Assembly (NCBI GenBank): GCA_015179125.1
Contig: WHVA01000004.1
Span: 372,001 to 436,000, forward strand
DNA: 64,000 nt
Direction of reading: 5' to 3'
Source of the DNA: Gautieria morchelliformis
Taxonomy: Eukaryota > Basidiomycota > Agaricomycetes > Gomphales > Gomphaceae
Position numbers and translations under genes: made by a program. This document shows positions 22,275-32,740 of the stretch, piece after piece (positions within the stretch are counted from its first letter, which is position 1; each line of letters begins with the position of its first letter). The notes under the pieces are model-generated. The model did not search any database and was not told the origin of the DNA. It was given only the letters and a program-made list of their open reading frames with translations.

Positions 22275-22647
22275 TGTTGGTAAGGCAAGTCGAACTTGGT
22301 CGGGTTATGCCGATTCATAATAGGCGGCTTGCCGCACTGCACCATCGACAACACCATGCACCACAGACACTTCAGCCTCTCTTGGTTCGGCACTCGTCTT
22401 CCATATGAACTTGCCCCGGGCTTCGAAGCATCCGCTGACCCTGTTCTTCAATCGCGCCTTTTCGCTTAGCTCCACAGGCTCGCCGTCAAGTACCAGCAGC
22501 TCCCTGTCAACTCCCCCATAACCCCAGTGGCCAACTTCCGTGAGTATCCTGGCCCGTATTCCTCATACCAGGGTGTCTGACCACTCGACTCCTGCAGAGC
22601 GCCACGGCCCAGGCACATTCATGTCCCAGGGCACACGTACCTGCATC
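22275..22647. other. No gene recognised (upstream of uncharacterised gene)
   Basis: Contains the probable 5' flank of the leftward gene starting at 22274 and ordinary sequence rising in GC content to the right. No domain, RNA gene or repeat match was found. Confidence 0.4.
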
Positions 22648-23042
22648 TGCATCCGCCGCCGCCCGTTCCCCCACCACCCCGTCCTCCTGCACCAGCTTGC
22701 CCACCCCAGCACCTCCATGCCCCTCACCCTGCCGCGTACACGTGTGCCCCCCACGTCCTTCGCGTCGTCGCCCAACCCGTCCCCGCACCTGTGCCCGTAC
22801 CTGCACCCGCACCCGCACCCACACCTGCACCCGCACCCACACCCACACCCGCACCCACACCCACACCCACACCTGCACCCACACCTGCACCCACACCCGC
22901 ACCACACCCGCACCCACACCCGCACCCACACCCGCACCCGCACCCGCCGCCGCCCGCTCCCCCACCACCCCGTCCTCCTACACCAGCTCGCCCACCCCAG
23001 CACCTCCGCGCCCCTCACCCCACCGCATACGCGTGCGCCCCC
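22648..23042 (+). repeat. 95-bp direct duplication around a (CACCCG/CACCCA)n tract
   Basis: Blocks at about 22648-22742 and 22947-23042 both read CCGCCGCCGCCCG, CCCACCACCCCGTCCTCCT, CACCCCAGCACCTCC and GCCCCTCACCC. Between them is a tract of CACCCG, CACCCA and CACCTG hexamers (about 22785-22945). The hexamer period keeps one frame open as alternating Pro-Thr, Pro-Ala or His-Pro in different frames. The left arm of the inverted repeat has only one block and a different tract length. Confidence 0.85.
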
Positions 23043-23616
23043 GCGGTTTCCGAGCTCAAGAACATGTCAGGATCGGCAAAGTTGCCTTATGGTGCATTGG
23101 CACTCGGTGCGGAAGGGATCAAAGATGCTATTACGAACTTTGATGACACGTATGTTCCACGTTATATGATCCCTCAGATTTTCGGGGCTTATGCTACACA
23201 GGAGGAAATCCAACATCGAGAATGAACGCCTACCGTCATATCTCACTGATCCAACGTCAGAAGAAGCTAAGCCCTTCCTCTCCAATCCTACGACACCCTC
23301 TTCTGGAGATTCTCCTGTAGTGGGTTCTCACCATTAGTACAAAGTAGCAAACAAAATTAAAACCTGCATTGAACTACATACAGTAAGCTAAGCTTGACAT
23401 TGTTCCCCCCTCAGCACCCAAAATGCAAAATAAAAAATGCATGTTTTATTTGGATTTTTTAGTTCTATGCCCTAGCTATGGTCCACATAGCTTCAGATAT
23501 GAAATTTCAAGCGAATCGGAGCGATATCAAGCAAGATATCATTGTTCGAAGTTTGCGCGCTAAAACAGAAGCAAATCCGACGCGTGCCTTAGGTACTGCA
23601 AACGGGTGTAATATCA
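22790..23616 (+). repeat. Right arm of second inverted repeat
   Basis: Inverted copy of 13971-14740, including the coding tail ending at 23225 (stop after YATQEEIQHRE) and the 390-bp AT-rich outer part (ACATTGTTCCCCCCTCAGCA, CCTAGCTATGGTCCACATAG). High identity shows either recent duplication or gene conversion between arms. Confidence 0.85.
22791..23225 (+). pseudogene. Conserved C-terminal coding fragment with Pro/His tract (right arm)
   Basis: The counterpart of the fragment at 14359-14757. The hexamer tract encodes Pro-Ala, Pro-Thr and His-Pro runs, then [19 protein letters not shown] and the same non-repetitive 58-residue tail. The tail is the only part likely to have been protein-coding under constraint. 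No promoter, intron or start codon can be assigned. Confidence 0.4.
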
Positions 23617-24099
23617 ACATATAGGAATATACAGTAGTATTTATAAGGAGAATAATAGATGTTATTAGATGATTCTGTATATATTTAAACATCTCGAAGA
23701 TATATATACATATGAGAGAGTATTAGACTACAAGATAGAGTAACAGATACTTTGAGAGATACTTCTAACAGATATGAGTAGGAGTATTAGTATGACTAGT
23801 TATAATGAGAGAGTATTAGACTACCATATGGAGTAATAGTAGTTGTCTAGATATTTGTAATATATATGAATAGTTATAATGATATAGTGTATATTAAAAG
23901 TGGGTAGAAAAAATAAGAAGAGGCGTAAAAATAAGAAGAGGCGTTCTTGTCGGCGGAGCGGCCGCTTGGGGAGGGACAAACATAAATTTATTTATATCCC
24001 AACAATAAGATTGGCATGTACTTTCATCCTCTTCTTTTCTATAATCTGAGAATAAAATGGGTGAAGCTACAGGTAATAAAAGGTTGTGAGCATCCGCCT
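23617..24099. other. AT-rich tract with short internal repeats
   Basis: Strongly AT-rich. GAGAGTATTAGACTAC occurs at about 23713 and 23808, with related GAGTAATAG and AGATATTTGTAATA motifs nearby, suggesting a decayed tandem repeat. No coding sequence seen. Confidence 0.6.
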
Positions 24100-25741
24100 A
24101 AGTGCTGCTGCACAGTGGCTGATGTGTTCTACCTGAGGGGCTTGAAATTCTGTGTATTTTATCTGGTTTTATTGATAAACAAATTAATACTCAAATGTAT
24201 TAGAATTGCCCTTCTGAAGAGTGGGCAGTCCTGGGCACGTAGATATGATAAGATGGTCCGGTGGCTATCATTGAGTATCTAATCAGTGATGCGTAACTGA
24301 TGTCAATCCAAGTACTTGGCTCAGTGATGGAAGTGATTGTTGAATGGACGTAGCTAGTTATCTGTAGGGTTTGCAAATCTGCAGAATCAGATAATAAAAC
24401 AAGTAACTAATTTCTATGAGCTTTGAAGCTGTTTGAAACAGTGAGTACGACCTGAAATCAGCTTCTAGGCTGACTCGAGTGTATGTAAGATGAGTGCAAA
24501 GGGATTTTGCTGGCCAGAGTAACATACAGTGAAGTCACTGTATTTATAGAGAAAAGAAAAGGATTTTCTATCTATTATTTCTAAGTGGAAGAGTCATTGA
24601 TTGCATTCAGGCAGGGTAGGGGGTAGTTACAAATCATGGAAAAAAAAAAAACAAGAAAGATGATGAGGATTATCCTACAAGGGGATTCGAGATTATGCGG
24701 ACATACATAATGCCCCTTTCAACATGTAATAGCCCCATGATCAACTGTCTTTTCCCCTGCAGACAGTCAGCACGATCAGCTTTTCCCTTGAGATCCAATG
24801 TATATATGCCTGCATATATATTTGATCTCCATGTCCCTTCCAAAGGACAGTCAAATAACTTTGACCCACTATTCTACTCACATCCCGCAAGTTCCCATGT
24901 CTCCATACAACACTTGTGGTGCTATAGAAATATTTCTTTCCTTTTGCCCCACTCAAACCATCTCCCTGATCCCGCGCTTGATCAAGACACAGGCACCTTG
25001 CTCGGTTAGATCTATCAGCTGATGGGAAGCCACCGACTGATGCATATGACATCATGATATCATCAGCATATACATGGTTCCTTTAACCAGGGATTGCACT
25101 GGTTAATCATTAGACAATTCTTTCTAAAAACTCTGTGATACTATTTTCAATATATTCTCGCTTAAGGAATGTGATTGTTGGACTTAAAGGGAGTCCAACC
25201 ATGGAGTATTTATCACAACAGGGCTCACACACACTTTATAGCTCACTCTTGCACACCCCTATTGGCACTCGCTCGCTGTGCCCTGCACCTCGCATAGGTA
25301 AACCGCAGCCTGCTCACACGCTGTGCCCCAGCTAACCGAGCTATAAGCCTATAGACCTGCAGGTTCAATTCGCTCTCCCTCCTTCCCTTCCCTGTGCAGC
25401 ACAACACTTTCCACCAGGTTTTTATTGCCACGTGCTGCCAGGCTTCCAGACATTTTTTCCACTGATCTCGTTGCTTACTTGTATATTTACGGACTATGCT
25501 ATGCAATCTCGTTACAGGAGGCCGCCTCGCCAGATGCCTGCCGTATTCCCTAAAAAGCTCACTCACCACCCTCACTCACCACCCTACCACCCCACTGCGA
25601 GCTGGAGCAATTCACGTCCAGATTCGCCGGGCTTAGTCAGTCCGTGCATACACCCAGCAAATGGCGAATATCACGACACACTCATTCCTGAGTGTTTTAC
25701 AACCAATTTTATTCTTTTAATCTAACGTAAAATACAAGAAT
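24100..25741. repeat. Downstream flank of P450 copy A (segmentally duplicated)
   Basis: Matches 45535-46773 with indels: CTGATGTGTTCTACCTGAGG, CCGGTGGCTATC, GATCTCCATGTCCCTTCCAA, GATTGTTGGACTTAAAGGGA and CACTCATTCCTGAGTG are shared in order. It also shows the unoccupied version (CTGCACAGTGGCTGATGTG, 24110) of the site filled by the LTR element at 42873. 25430-25630 is also distantly related to the repeat at 13590-13700. No gene recognised. Confidence 0.8.
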
Positions 25742-26561
25742 TTACAGGTGCTTGAGTGCGTCCCAAGTGGCATCCACCTCACGTTCGATAGCGGTTGCTA
25801 TCCCGGGACGAGGTGTGATGCTGCACTTGAAGTGCTTTTGTTCGATCTAGAGGTGATGGGGGTTCAAGGAAGGGGTAGATGAGTGAAGCGAACTAATAAG
25901 GGACCGGGACAAGGTCCTAAGGCAACTCACATTGAACCCAATTGTATATGCATATGTATCCACCACCACGCCTTCATTTGCCTTAACAACCTCAAACGAG
26001 TAGCACAAGTTGGCAAGAATGAGGAAGATTGACTGTGCAGCAAGATAGCGCCCTGGACAGATTCTGAGGGGAACCAAGGTCATTGTTAGTTGGTCTACTG
26101 AAGGCAAATGAAAGGTCGACTGGAAGTGACTGGAACACAAGTAAAATGACCTGGAGAGGAACGAGTCGATGTACCATCTTCCGAACCCAAATGCAGCATG
26201 CCCCTTCCAGAGCTCACCAACGCCGCCCGGGCGATCGATCCAGCGGTGTGGCTCGAAGAGCTGTGGGTAATATTTCTGGCTGTAAGGTTGCGGGCTGGAG
26301 GACGGCATTAACATTCAGGACAATTTAGTAGAACGCAAGAGAGGGAAAAGGATATAGGGATGGAAGAGACAGACATACTTGAAGCACATCCCCCAGTGGT
26401 TTGGGATAAGTATCGCGCCAGCAGGGATACGCATCCTATGGTACCATTCATCCTCGGTCATTGTCGCCATATGCGGCAGTCCTGCAGAAACACCAGATCA
26501 GTAAGTATCAGTATGGAATGACCAAGTAAGGGATGGAAATGTACCGCCTGCCGTCACCATC

Positions 26562-27124
26562 TGTTACGATACGATCCGTTGTAAGGTTGACCGAGGTCGG
26601 GAGCGAAACCCGAGGTAAGGTCCGAGGTTACGGGGCGAGGTTTGGATGGGGAAGTCGGAGAGGGACTTGGCTTCAGCTTATGTGCTGCGCCGACCCTACG
26701 CACAAGTCCCAACTTCGGAGGCAAACAAATAAGAGGCGAGGTTTGGCTTAAGAGGCGAGGCTTAGAAACTAGCTAGGGATCGAAGGGATACGATAGTTGA
26801 TTTTCAGACTGAGGAGTAGGAATGCATACAAGGGGGTTATATACGGGCGAGGGTACGGGTCAGGGGCGAACATACTAGTGGTTTGGTCAGGGCGAGGTCA
26901 GGAGGCCGAGGTCAGGGTGAGGTAATATACGAATGATGCGTGATGGAGCGGAATCAGTAACTAAGGGGATACGGTCATGGGTTCAAGGTCGGATATGAGC
27001 TCAAGCTCAGGCTTGGGCTCGGGCGCGGATAAGGATCATATGTACTCGGGCACGAATATCACAAGGCTCGGGCTTGGAAGAAGGTTTTACCGGTAAGTAA
27101 CCGGCCAAAGGCCGGGTTCTTACA
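26562..27124 (-). repeat. 3' LTR of Ty3 element 2
   Basis: 563 bp; plus-strand edges TGTTACGATACG and GGGTTCTTACA. Contains TTATATA at 26838-26844 (TATATAA on the element's sense strand). Dense in GCGAGG/CCGAGG. Confidence 0.93.
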
Positions 27125-27296
27125 GTATCCCCTCCTTATGGCCGAGACCCTCGAGGCCGTAATATGAACAAGGTTCGCCTATCCTTGAATCTAGATCCCG
27201 GCCCGATGTTAAGTAGCCGGAAAGGCAAAGCTTAAATCGTAGCCGAGGTTAGATAAAAGGGTGGGTAGGAGGCAGCGAACCCAAGTGCCAACGAAT

Positions 27297-28434
27297 ATGG
27301 TGCGCCCTCAAGCCCTCTTCAACTCAGCCGTCGACGAGGACAGCACGAACAACGTGTTCGACCAGACATTGCTGTCTGCGGAGAACGGAGCCTCGGGCGA
27401 GGTTATGCCCGAGGATCGACCCGAGGTTGGCACATTGCCAATTGATGAGACGGGGGCCATTGACATGCGGCAGCCGTGGCAGGAAGGGCCGAATGGAAAA
27501 AAGGTGAGTACCGTTGTTGGCTGGTCATGGACGCTGCTGATTTGTACAGTATAAGTGCATGTTGTTTTCGTACCACCCAACCTACTTGTCCCTATACGGG
27601 TACAAGCTCGCCGACGGGGGACCTCGTGAGTGGCAACTCGCGACCAAGGCCGAGGCGAGGTGCGTGCGCTGTGAAGAGCGTGACTATACGTGCCTTCGGG
27701 CCGTTAGCCTCGACTTCGGCCTCGCCGACCAGGGTGCCTGCATGTGGTGCAGGACACGCTCCTTGGGCTGTAGTATAGCCCAAGGTCGTCGCAGAAAGGC
27801 GCCCCCAGGAAAAGGTCAGGCGGGTGCCGTGGGCAAGAAGCGAGCGAGGAGCGAGGATGCCGAGGATGGACCTAGGCCGAGGAAAGAGGCCAAGGTTCGG
27901 GACGAGGTTGCAGAGGATGATGACTCAAGTGACTGGGTCGAGAGGAACCTTGAGACGAGGGTGGAGCGGATGGAAGCGAGGTTGAGCGAGGAGAAGGGTA
28001 AGGAGACTGGGAGAGCGAGGCAGAGTGAGGAGAGAGAAGCCGAGGTAGAGGAAACCAAGGTGGAAGGTCGGAGGGTGAAGAAGGACAAGAAGACGAAAAG
28101 GTCGGAGCGAAGTGCGGAGATGAGGGAGTTGATAGCGGCGGTGAGGGATGTGGGACAGAAGGTGGGCGAGGTTGGGGAGAGGGTGTGCGAGTTGTTGGGG
28201 GAGTTTAGAGCGGCGAATGACAGGATGAACAGGGCGGATGTGGAGTTCATGAGGATAAGGAGGAGGCGGAATTATTTGAAACGGATGCAGGGGGCGAGGG
28301 ACTTGGCGGATCATGGGGGACATGGGGGTCTGGTGGAGCGAAGTAGCAGTAGTAATGAGGAGGAGTCAGGCGAGGGTAGCGAGGAGAGCGAGGGAGAGGA
28401 TATGAGGATGTTGAGTAAACTACTAAGGGAATAA
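27297..28434 (+). CDS. Antisense accessory gene of Ty3 element 2: Zn2Cys6-like / coiled-coil protein
   Basis: Two exons (27297-27503 and 27550-28434) around a 46-bp GT-AG intron that preserves frame; 363 residues, no internal stop. Residues 107-143 form CX2CX6C-X15-CX2CX6C (C107, C110, C117, C133, C136, C143), the pattern of fungal Gal4-type binuclear zinc clusters but with a longer middle loop. A basic block (GRRRKAPPGKG ... KKRARS) and a long charged, heptad-like region (about 190-310) follow, then an acidic Ser/Glu tail (SSSSNEEESGEGSEESEGED). It lies between the pol stop (28529) and the 3' LTR, on the strand opposite gag-pol. The ATG at 27297 is the first in frame. Probable nuclear DNA- or RNA-binding protein; function unknown. 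That gag and pol are broken while this frame is intact is notable. Confidence 0.75.
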
Positions 28435-28528
28435 TGGAATTTCTTGGATTTTATTGATTTTGTTGTTCAGTTGTGAGGGGATTTTGTTATCTAGCTACTG
28501 GGTTCATGGGGGTTAAACAAGGAAACGA

Positions 28529-31500
28529 TCATAGAGCAGTCAAAGGTCCCGGTTTGCCCGGATAAGACTCATGGAAGTCAGTGACCAGCTCCGAGGCATG
28601 ATCAAGCTCGGAAGCGAGGATCCACGAGGTTTCTTCGTCGGTACCTTCGTAACCAGTCCACCTGACAAGATAGAGTAACTTGCAGCTCTTGCATCTATTA
28701 TCGATCTTCGAGTCGAGGATTTTGGAAACCTCGAACTCGGGTTCGCCGTCGATAACGACTGGGGGCGGAGGCGGCTGGACTCAGTTCAGGATGGTGTTGG
28801 GGGAGGCTGGTTCGAGCATAGATACGTGGAATACTGGATGGACTGAATGCATGTGTTCTGGAAGTCGAAGGGTGAAGGAGTGAGTACCCGCTCGGGAAAT
28901 GATCTCAAAAGGACCCAAGAACTTCTCGGCGAGCTTCTTGGTAGGCCAAGTTGTTCGGAAGTACTGTGCCTTTACAAAGGCGAGGGATCCGATTTGGAAA
29001 TCAGGAGCGGGTTTGCGGTGAACATCGGCCGAGGCTTGGTAGGTCTTCTGAGCCTCGAGGATGGCGCGGTGAAGTTCTTGGTGAAGCCCGTCCAGGTCAA
29101 CCACGAAGTCTTGAGCCCGTGCCGAGGCGAGGTCGCGCTCGGGGTGAACTGCGAGGTTCCGATGGTAACCCTTATTAGCAAAGAATGGGGAGATGCCGGT
29201 GGTTGTGTTGGGTGCATTGATGCTCCTGCACCAAAATCAAGCATAATATATCCAATTTGTTGTGTGCTTTCTCAATTTCTTCTCATGTTGTTCTTGTATC
29301 ATGCATCCATTTCTCTGGTTATTTTCGAAATTTTCCACTCACTCCCTATCTCTCCATTTTATTTTGTTATTCCTACTTTCACAAGCGGCTGCACCCAGCG
29401 GAGTCTGAAATGACTTCGACGCGCGAGCTCTTGGGCGCTAAAGGGCCGGGTAGTAGTACATGCGCAGTGAAACAGTTTCCCCCTCTCTCAGTGACAACTA
29501 AATTCACTGAGAGAGGCAAGTAAATTAGTCTAGCATTCTTTCGATTTATTAACCTAGAAATCCTCTGTAGTGAATTGTTTTCTAGGTAGTGTATAATATA
29601 TTTATAGTGACAACTAAATTCACTGAGAGAGTGAATTGTTTTCTAGTCTATTCTTTTGAGCAAGAAGTCCATTCCTACTGCCTATAATTCCTGTCCTCTA
29701 CAGGTTGCGCTAGGCGCATTGTTGTAGGCGAACTCGGCTAGGGGAAGGAGCAAGGCCCAATTGGACTGCTGATAGTTGCAATATATCCTGAGGTACTGTT
29801 CCAAGGTCTGGTTAGCACGCTCGGTTTGACCGTCACCCTCGGGATGATATCCCGAGGTGAAATGCAACTGCATGTCCAAGGCTTTCCCTAGGGAACGCCA
29901 GAAGTGCGAGACGAACTCGGAACCCCTGTCCGAGGTGATGTGCGAGGGGACTCCATGCTTGGAAAAGACATGAAGGACGAAAAGATGAGTGAGTTCTTGC
30001 AAGGTTATCTTGTCTGTGGTTGGAATGAAGATAACCTGCTTAGTGAAGCGGTCAACAATCACTAGTATGGAGGTGAACTCGGATGAAGGGGGAAGCTGCT
30101 CAATGAAATCCATAGAGATGGAATTCCAAGGTTTCTCTGGAACGGGAAGTTGTTTGAGGAGACCATAGGCTTGTGACGTTGTGGCTTGCTTCGCATACAA
30201 GTGGTGCATGTCTTGCAATACTCCTTGACAAAGGATCTAATCCCTGGCCAAGTGTAGTCTCGTCGGATCAGCTCCAAGGTCTTGTTGACCCCGAAGTGTC
30301 CCGAGAGAATGTGGTCATGCTTGTATTGCAGGATGCGAAGTCGAAGGTCTTGGGCCGCTGGAACATAGGTTCGGTTGTCAAGCTTGAGAAAACCCTCGGG
30401 GTCTGTGGTCCACCTCGGGTCATTAACCAAGCCGAGGTGTGACTTGGCTATAGGGTCCGAGGGGAGGTTCGCTAGTATGTCAGCTCGGATCTGCTCGGTA
30501 TCAAGCAGTGAAGCGGCTCAGAGTACGACGGGAGCGAGGTTCGTAGCTCTAAGGGACGATGCCAGCTGGTGTTGGGTAAACACTGGCCATAGGTTCTGTG
30601 GGTTTATGGTGGCATAGTCGCTATTCCCCTCTTTAAGGTAGATGTCCCATTGTCTAGTGAGAGAGTCTGGCTTCATTCCGAGTCGACCAGGTCGGAAACG
30701 GATGGTGAGGTTGAATTGGGAGAGGTATTCTGACCACCGAGCTTGTCGACGGGTCAAGAGCTTCGTTGTTGAAAAGTATTCGAGGTTCTTGTGGTCGGTG
30801 ATAATGTCGACAGGGTCGCCAGAGCCCTCGAGGTAGTGTCGCCAGCGTTGAAACACTTCAAAAATTGCTAGGAGCTCCTTGTCATGAACATCGTAGTTGA
30901 GCTCGGTAGAGGTGAATGTGTGGGAGTGGAAGGCGACGGGATGAAGTTCGCCTTCCGAGGTTCGCAGTGATAAGATTGCCACTAAGGCATAATCTGAAGC
31001 ATCAGTCTCTACGATTAGTGGAAGGTCAGGAATCCAGTGGGTAAGGATAGGGGCGGTAGTGAACGCCTTCTTCAACAAGTTGAAGGCCTGCCGACAATCC
31101 TCAGAAAAGTTCCAAGGGGTACCCTTGCGGGTGAGTCGGGTGAGGGGAATGGTGATGTCGGAGTAGTTGTGAATGAAACGTCGGTAGAAGTTGGCGAAGC
31201 CGAGAAAGGATTGGATGTCGCGAACTTTGCGAGGTTCAGGCCAGTCTTGAAATGACCTTTACCTTGTCGTCGGCCATAGTGAGGCCCTCGGGGGAGAGTA
31301 TGTAGCCGAGGAATTCAACCAAGTCGTGATGAAACTCACATTTATCTTCTTTGGCGAAGAGGTTGTTGAGTCGCAGTCGTCGCAAGACTTCCTTGACATG
31401 TTCAACATGTTTGGAGGGGTCACTGGAGTAGATTAGAATGTCATCCAAGTATACCACCACACAAACGTCCAAAAGGTCGGCAAAAATCTCGTTCATGAAT

Positions 31501-32690
31501 CTCTGGAAAGCAGCAGGGCCGTTAGTGAGACCAAATGGCATAACCAACCATTCAAAAGACCCATAGCGAGTCCTGAAGGCGGTTTTCCATTCGTCGCCCT
31601 CGGCCACCCGTACGAGGTGGTAAGCGTGATGAAGGTCAATCTTTGTATAGATGCGAGCATTCTTTGGAGCATCAAGTAAGTCAGCAATCAATGGCAATGG
31701 ATACCGATCTTTTTTCGAGATCTTGTTTAAACCTCGGAAGTCAACGCACAACCGAAGTGAGCCATCTTTTTTGCGAACAAACAATACCGGTGCACCATGA
31801 GGCGAGCATGAAGGTCGGATGAAACCGATGTTCAAGTGCTCGTCGATGAACTCGCGAAGTGCTTTGAGTTCGGAAGCTGAGAGAGAGTAGATGGGACCGA
31901 TAGGTGGCGAGGTCCCTTCTTCGAGGTTGATTTTGATATTGTGGGGTCGGTGGGGAGCTAGAGTGTCAGCACGTGCTTTACTGAACACATCTGCAAATTC
32001 GTGATATACTTCGGGAACATGTTTCCTAACGTTCTCAGAAAGCTCAGAGGAACTTTCTCCCAATGTTGCCCCTCTGGCAAGGAGCTCAGGCGAAGCCAGA
32101 TTGAGCTGAAACACTTCGGACCCTTCCAATCTAGATGCACGCATGAAAGCGGGTGCATTGATTAGGGAAACAAGGGGTGCTTGCAACTTCGGAGGTGAGG
32201 TCGGAGGCGGGGGCGAAGATGCCGTAGGCGAGGTCGAAGTCGTAGCCAAAGCTGAGCAGGCTGATGTCGCCGTGGTCGCTGGAGCCGTAGTTAGGCCGAT
32301 GGTCTTGAAAGTAATACTGCCCAATACCCAGTCAATCAACGGATTGTAGCGGGTGAGCCAGTTGTGGCCAAGTACCATCGAGCAACTCGAGTCGAGCAAG
32401 GTTACGTAGAAGGTAACCCATTGTTGTTCGCCAGTCGGAAAGCAAATGCAGAGGTCTAGAGCTTGGGTAATGGTAGTGTTAGTACTACCGTCAAATAGTT
32501 TCAAGGGTATAGGAGAGACAGGATAAACAGGCATAGAGTACTTCTGGACAAATCTGGATTCGATAAAACAATCTGAGGACCCGCAGTCAACTAATGCAAC
32601 AAAAGCAACGTTGGGGAGCGAAGGCGAGGTTAAATCTACATTAAGGGAATCTTTGGACAATGAATGAGAGGCGGCACTGAGTCTGAGCAC
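28529..32690 (-). pseudogene. pol of Ty3 element 2 (PR-RT-RNase H-integrase-chromodomain), multiply broken
   Basis: Protease with ALVDCGSSDCF; RT with FVRKKDGSLRLCVDFRGLN, MPFGLTNGPAAFQ and VVYLDDILIYS. An extra T near 31243 shifts the frame just before the connection domain. RNase H resumes (LIVETDASDYA, ITDHKNLEYF). TGA at 30518-30520 follows. The integrase HHCC zinc domain is HDHILSGHFGVNK ... CKTCTTC; a one-base loss near 30165 precedes the catalytic core (SMDFIEQLP, ITSDRGSEF, DGQTERANQ). A solo LTR splits the core tail at 29206-29702. TGA at 28781-28783 precedes a chromodomain (EFEVSKILDSK, YLVRWTGY, TSWILASEL). The stop at 28529 ends the protein after KPGPLTAL. Both TGAs fit CGA origins. 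Confidence 0.92.
29206..29702. repeat. Solo LTR (497 bp) nested in the integrase of Ty3 element 2
   Basis: Plus-strand edges TGTTGGGTGCATTG and CTGTCCTCTACA, flanked by GGTTG (29201-29205 and 29703-29707). The integrase reads AYNNAPSAT directly into TGISPFFANKGYH across the excised site. Internally GTGACAACTAAATTCACTGA and GTGAATTGTTTTCTAG each occur twice. This is third-level nesting: LTR in Ty3 in P450. Confidence 0.92.
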
Positions 32691-32740
32691 ATGGGTGAGG
32701 TTACCGCAATCCTCGGATCGTGTGGTTCCGAGGTTGCTAC

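Noticed and set aside
22507..23018. Minus-strand frames of about 150 codons rich in VWVQVWVRV
   Set aside because: Reverse translation of the CACCCG-type hexamer tract; no support apart from lack of stops.
25847..26314. P450 C-terminal region as a continuous exon with an in-frame insert between FGFGR and ICPGR
   Set aside because: An insertion in the heme loop is structurally unlikely; GT and AG at the edges indicate an intron, even though splicing creates a stop.
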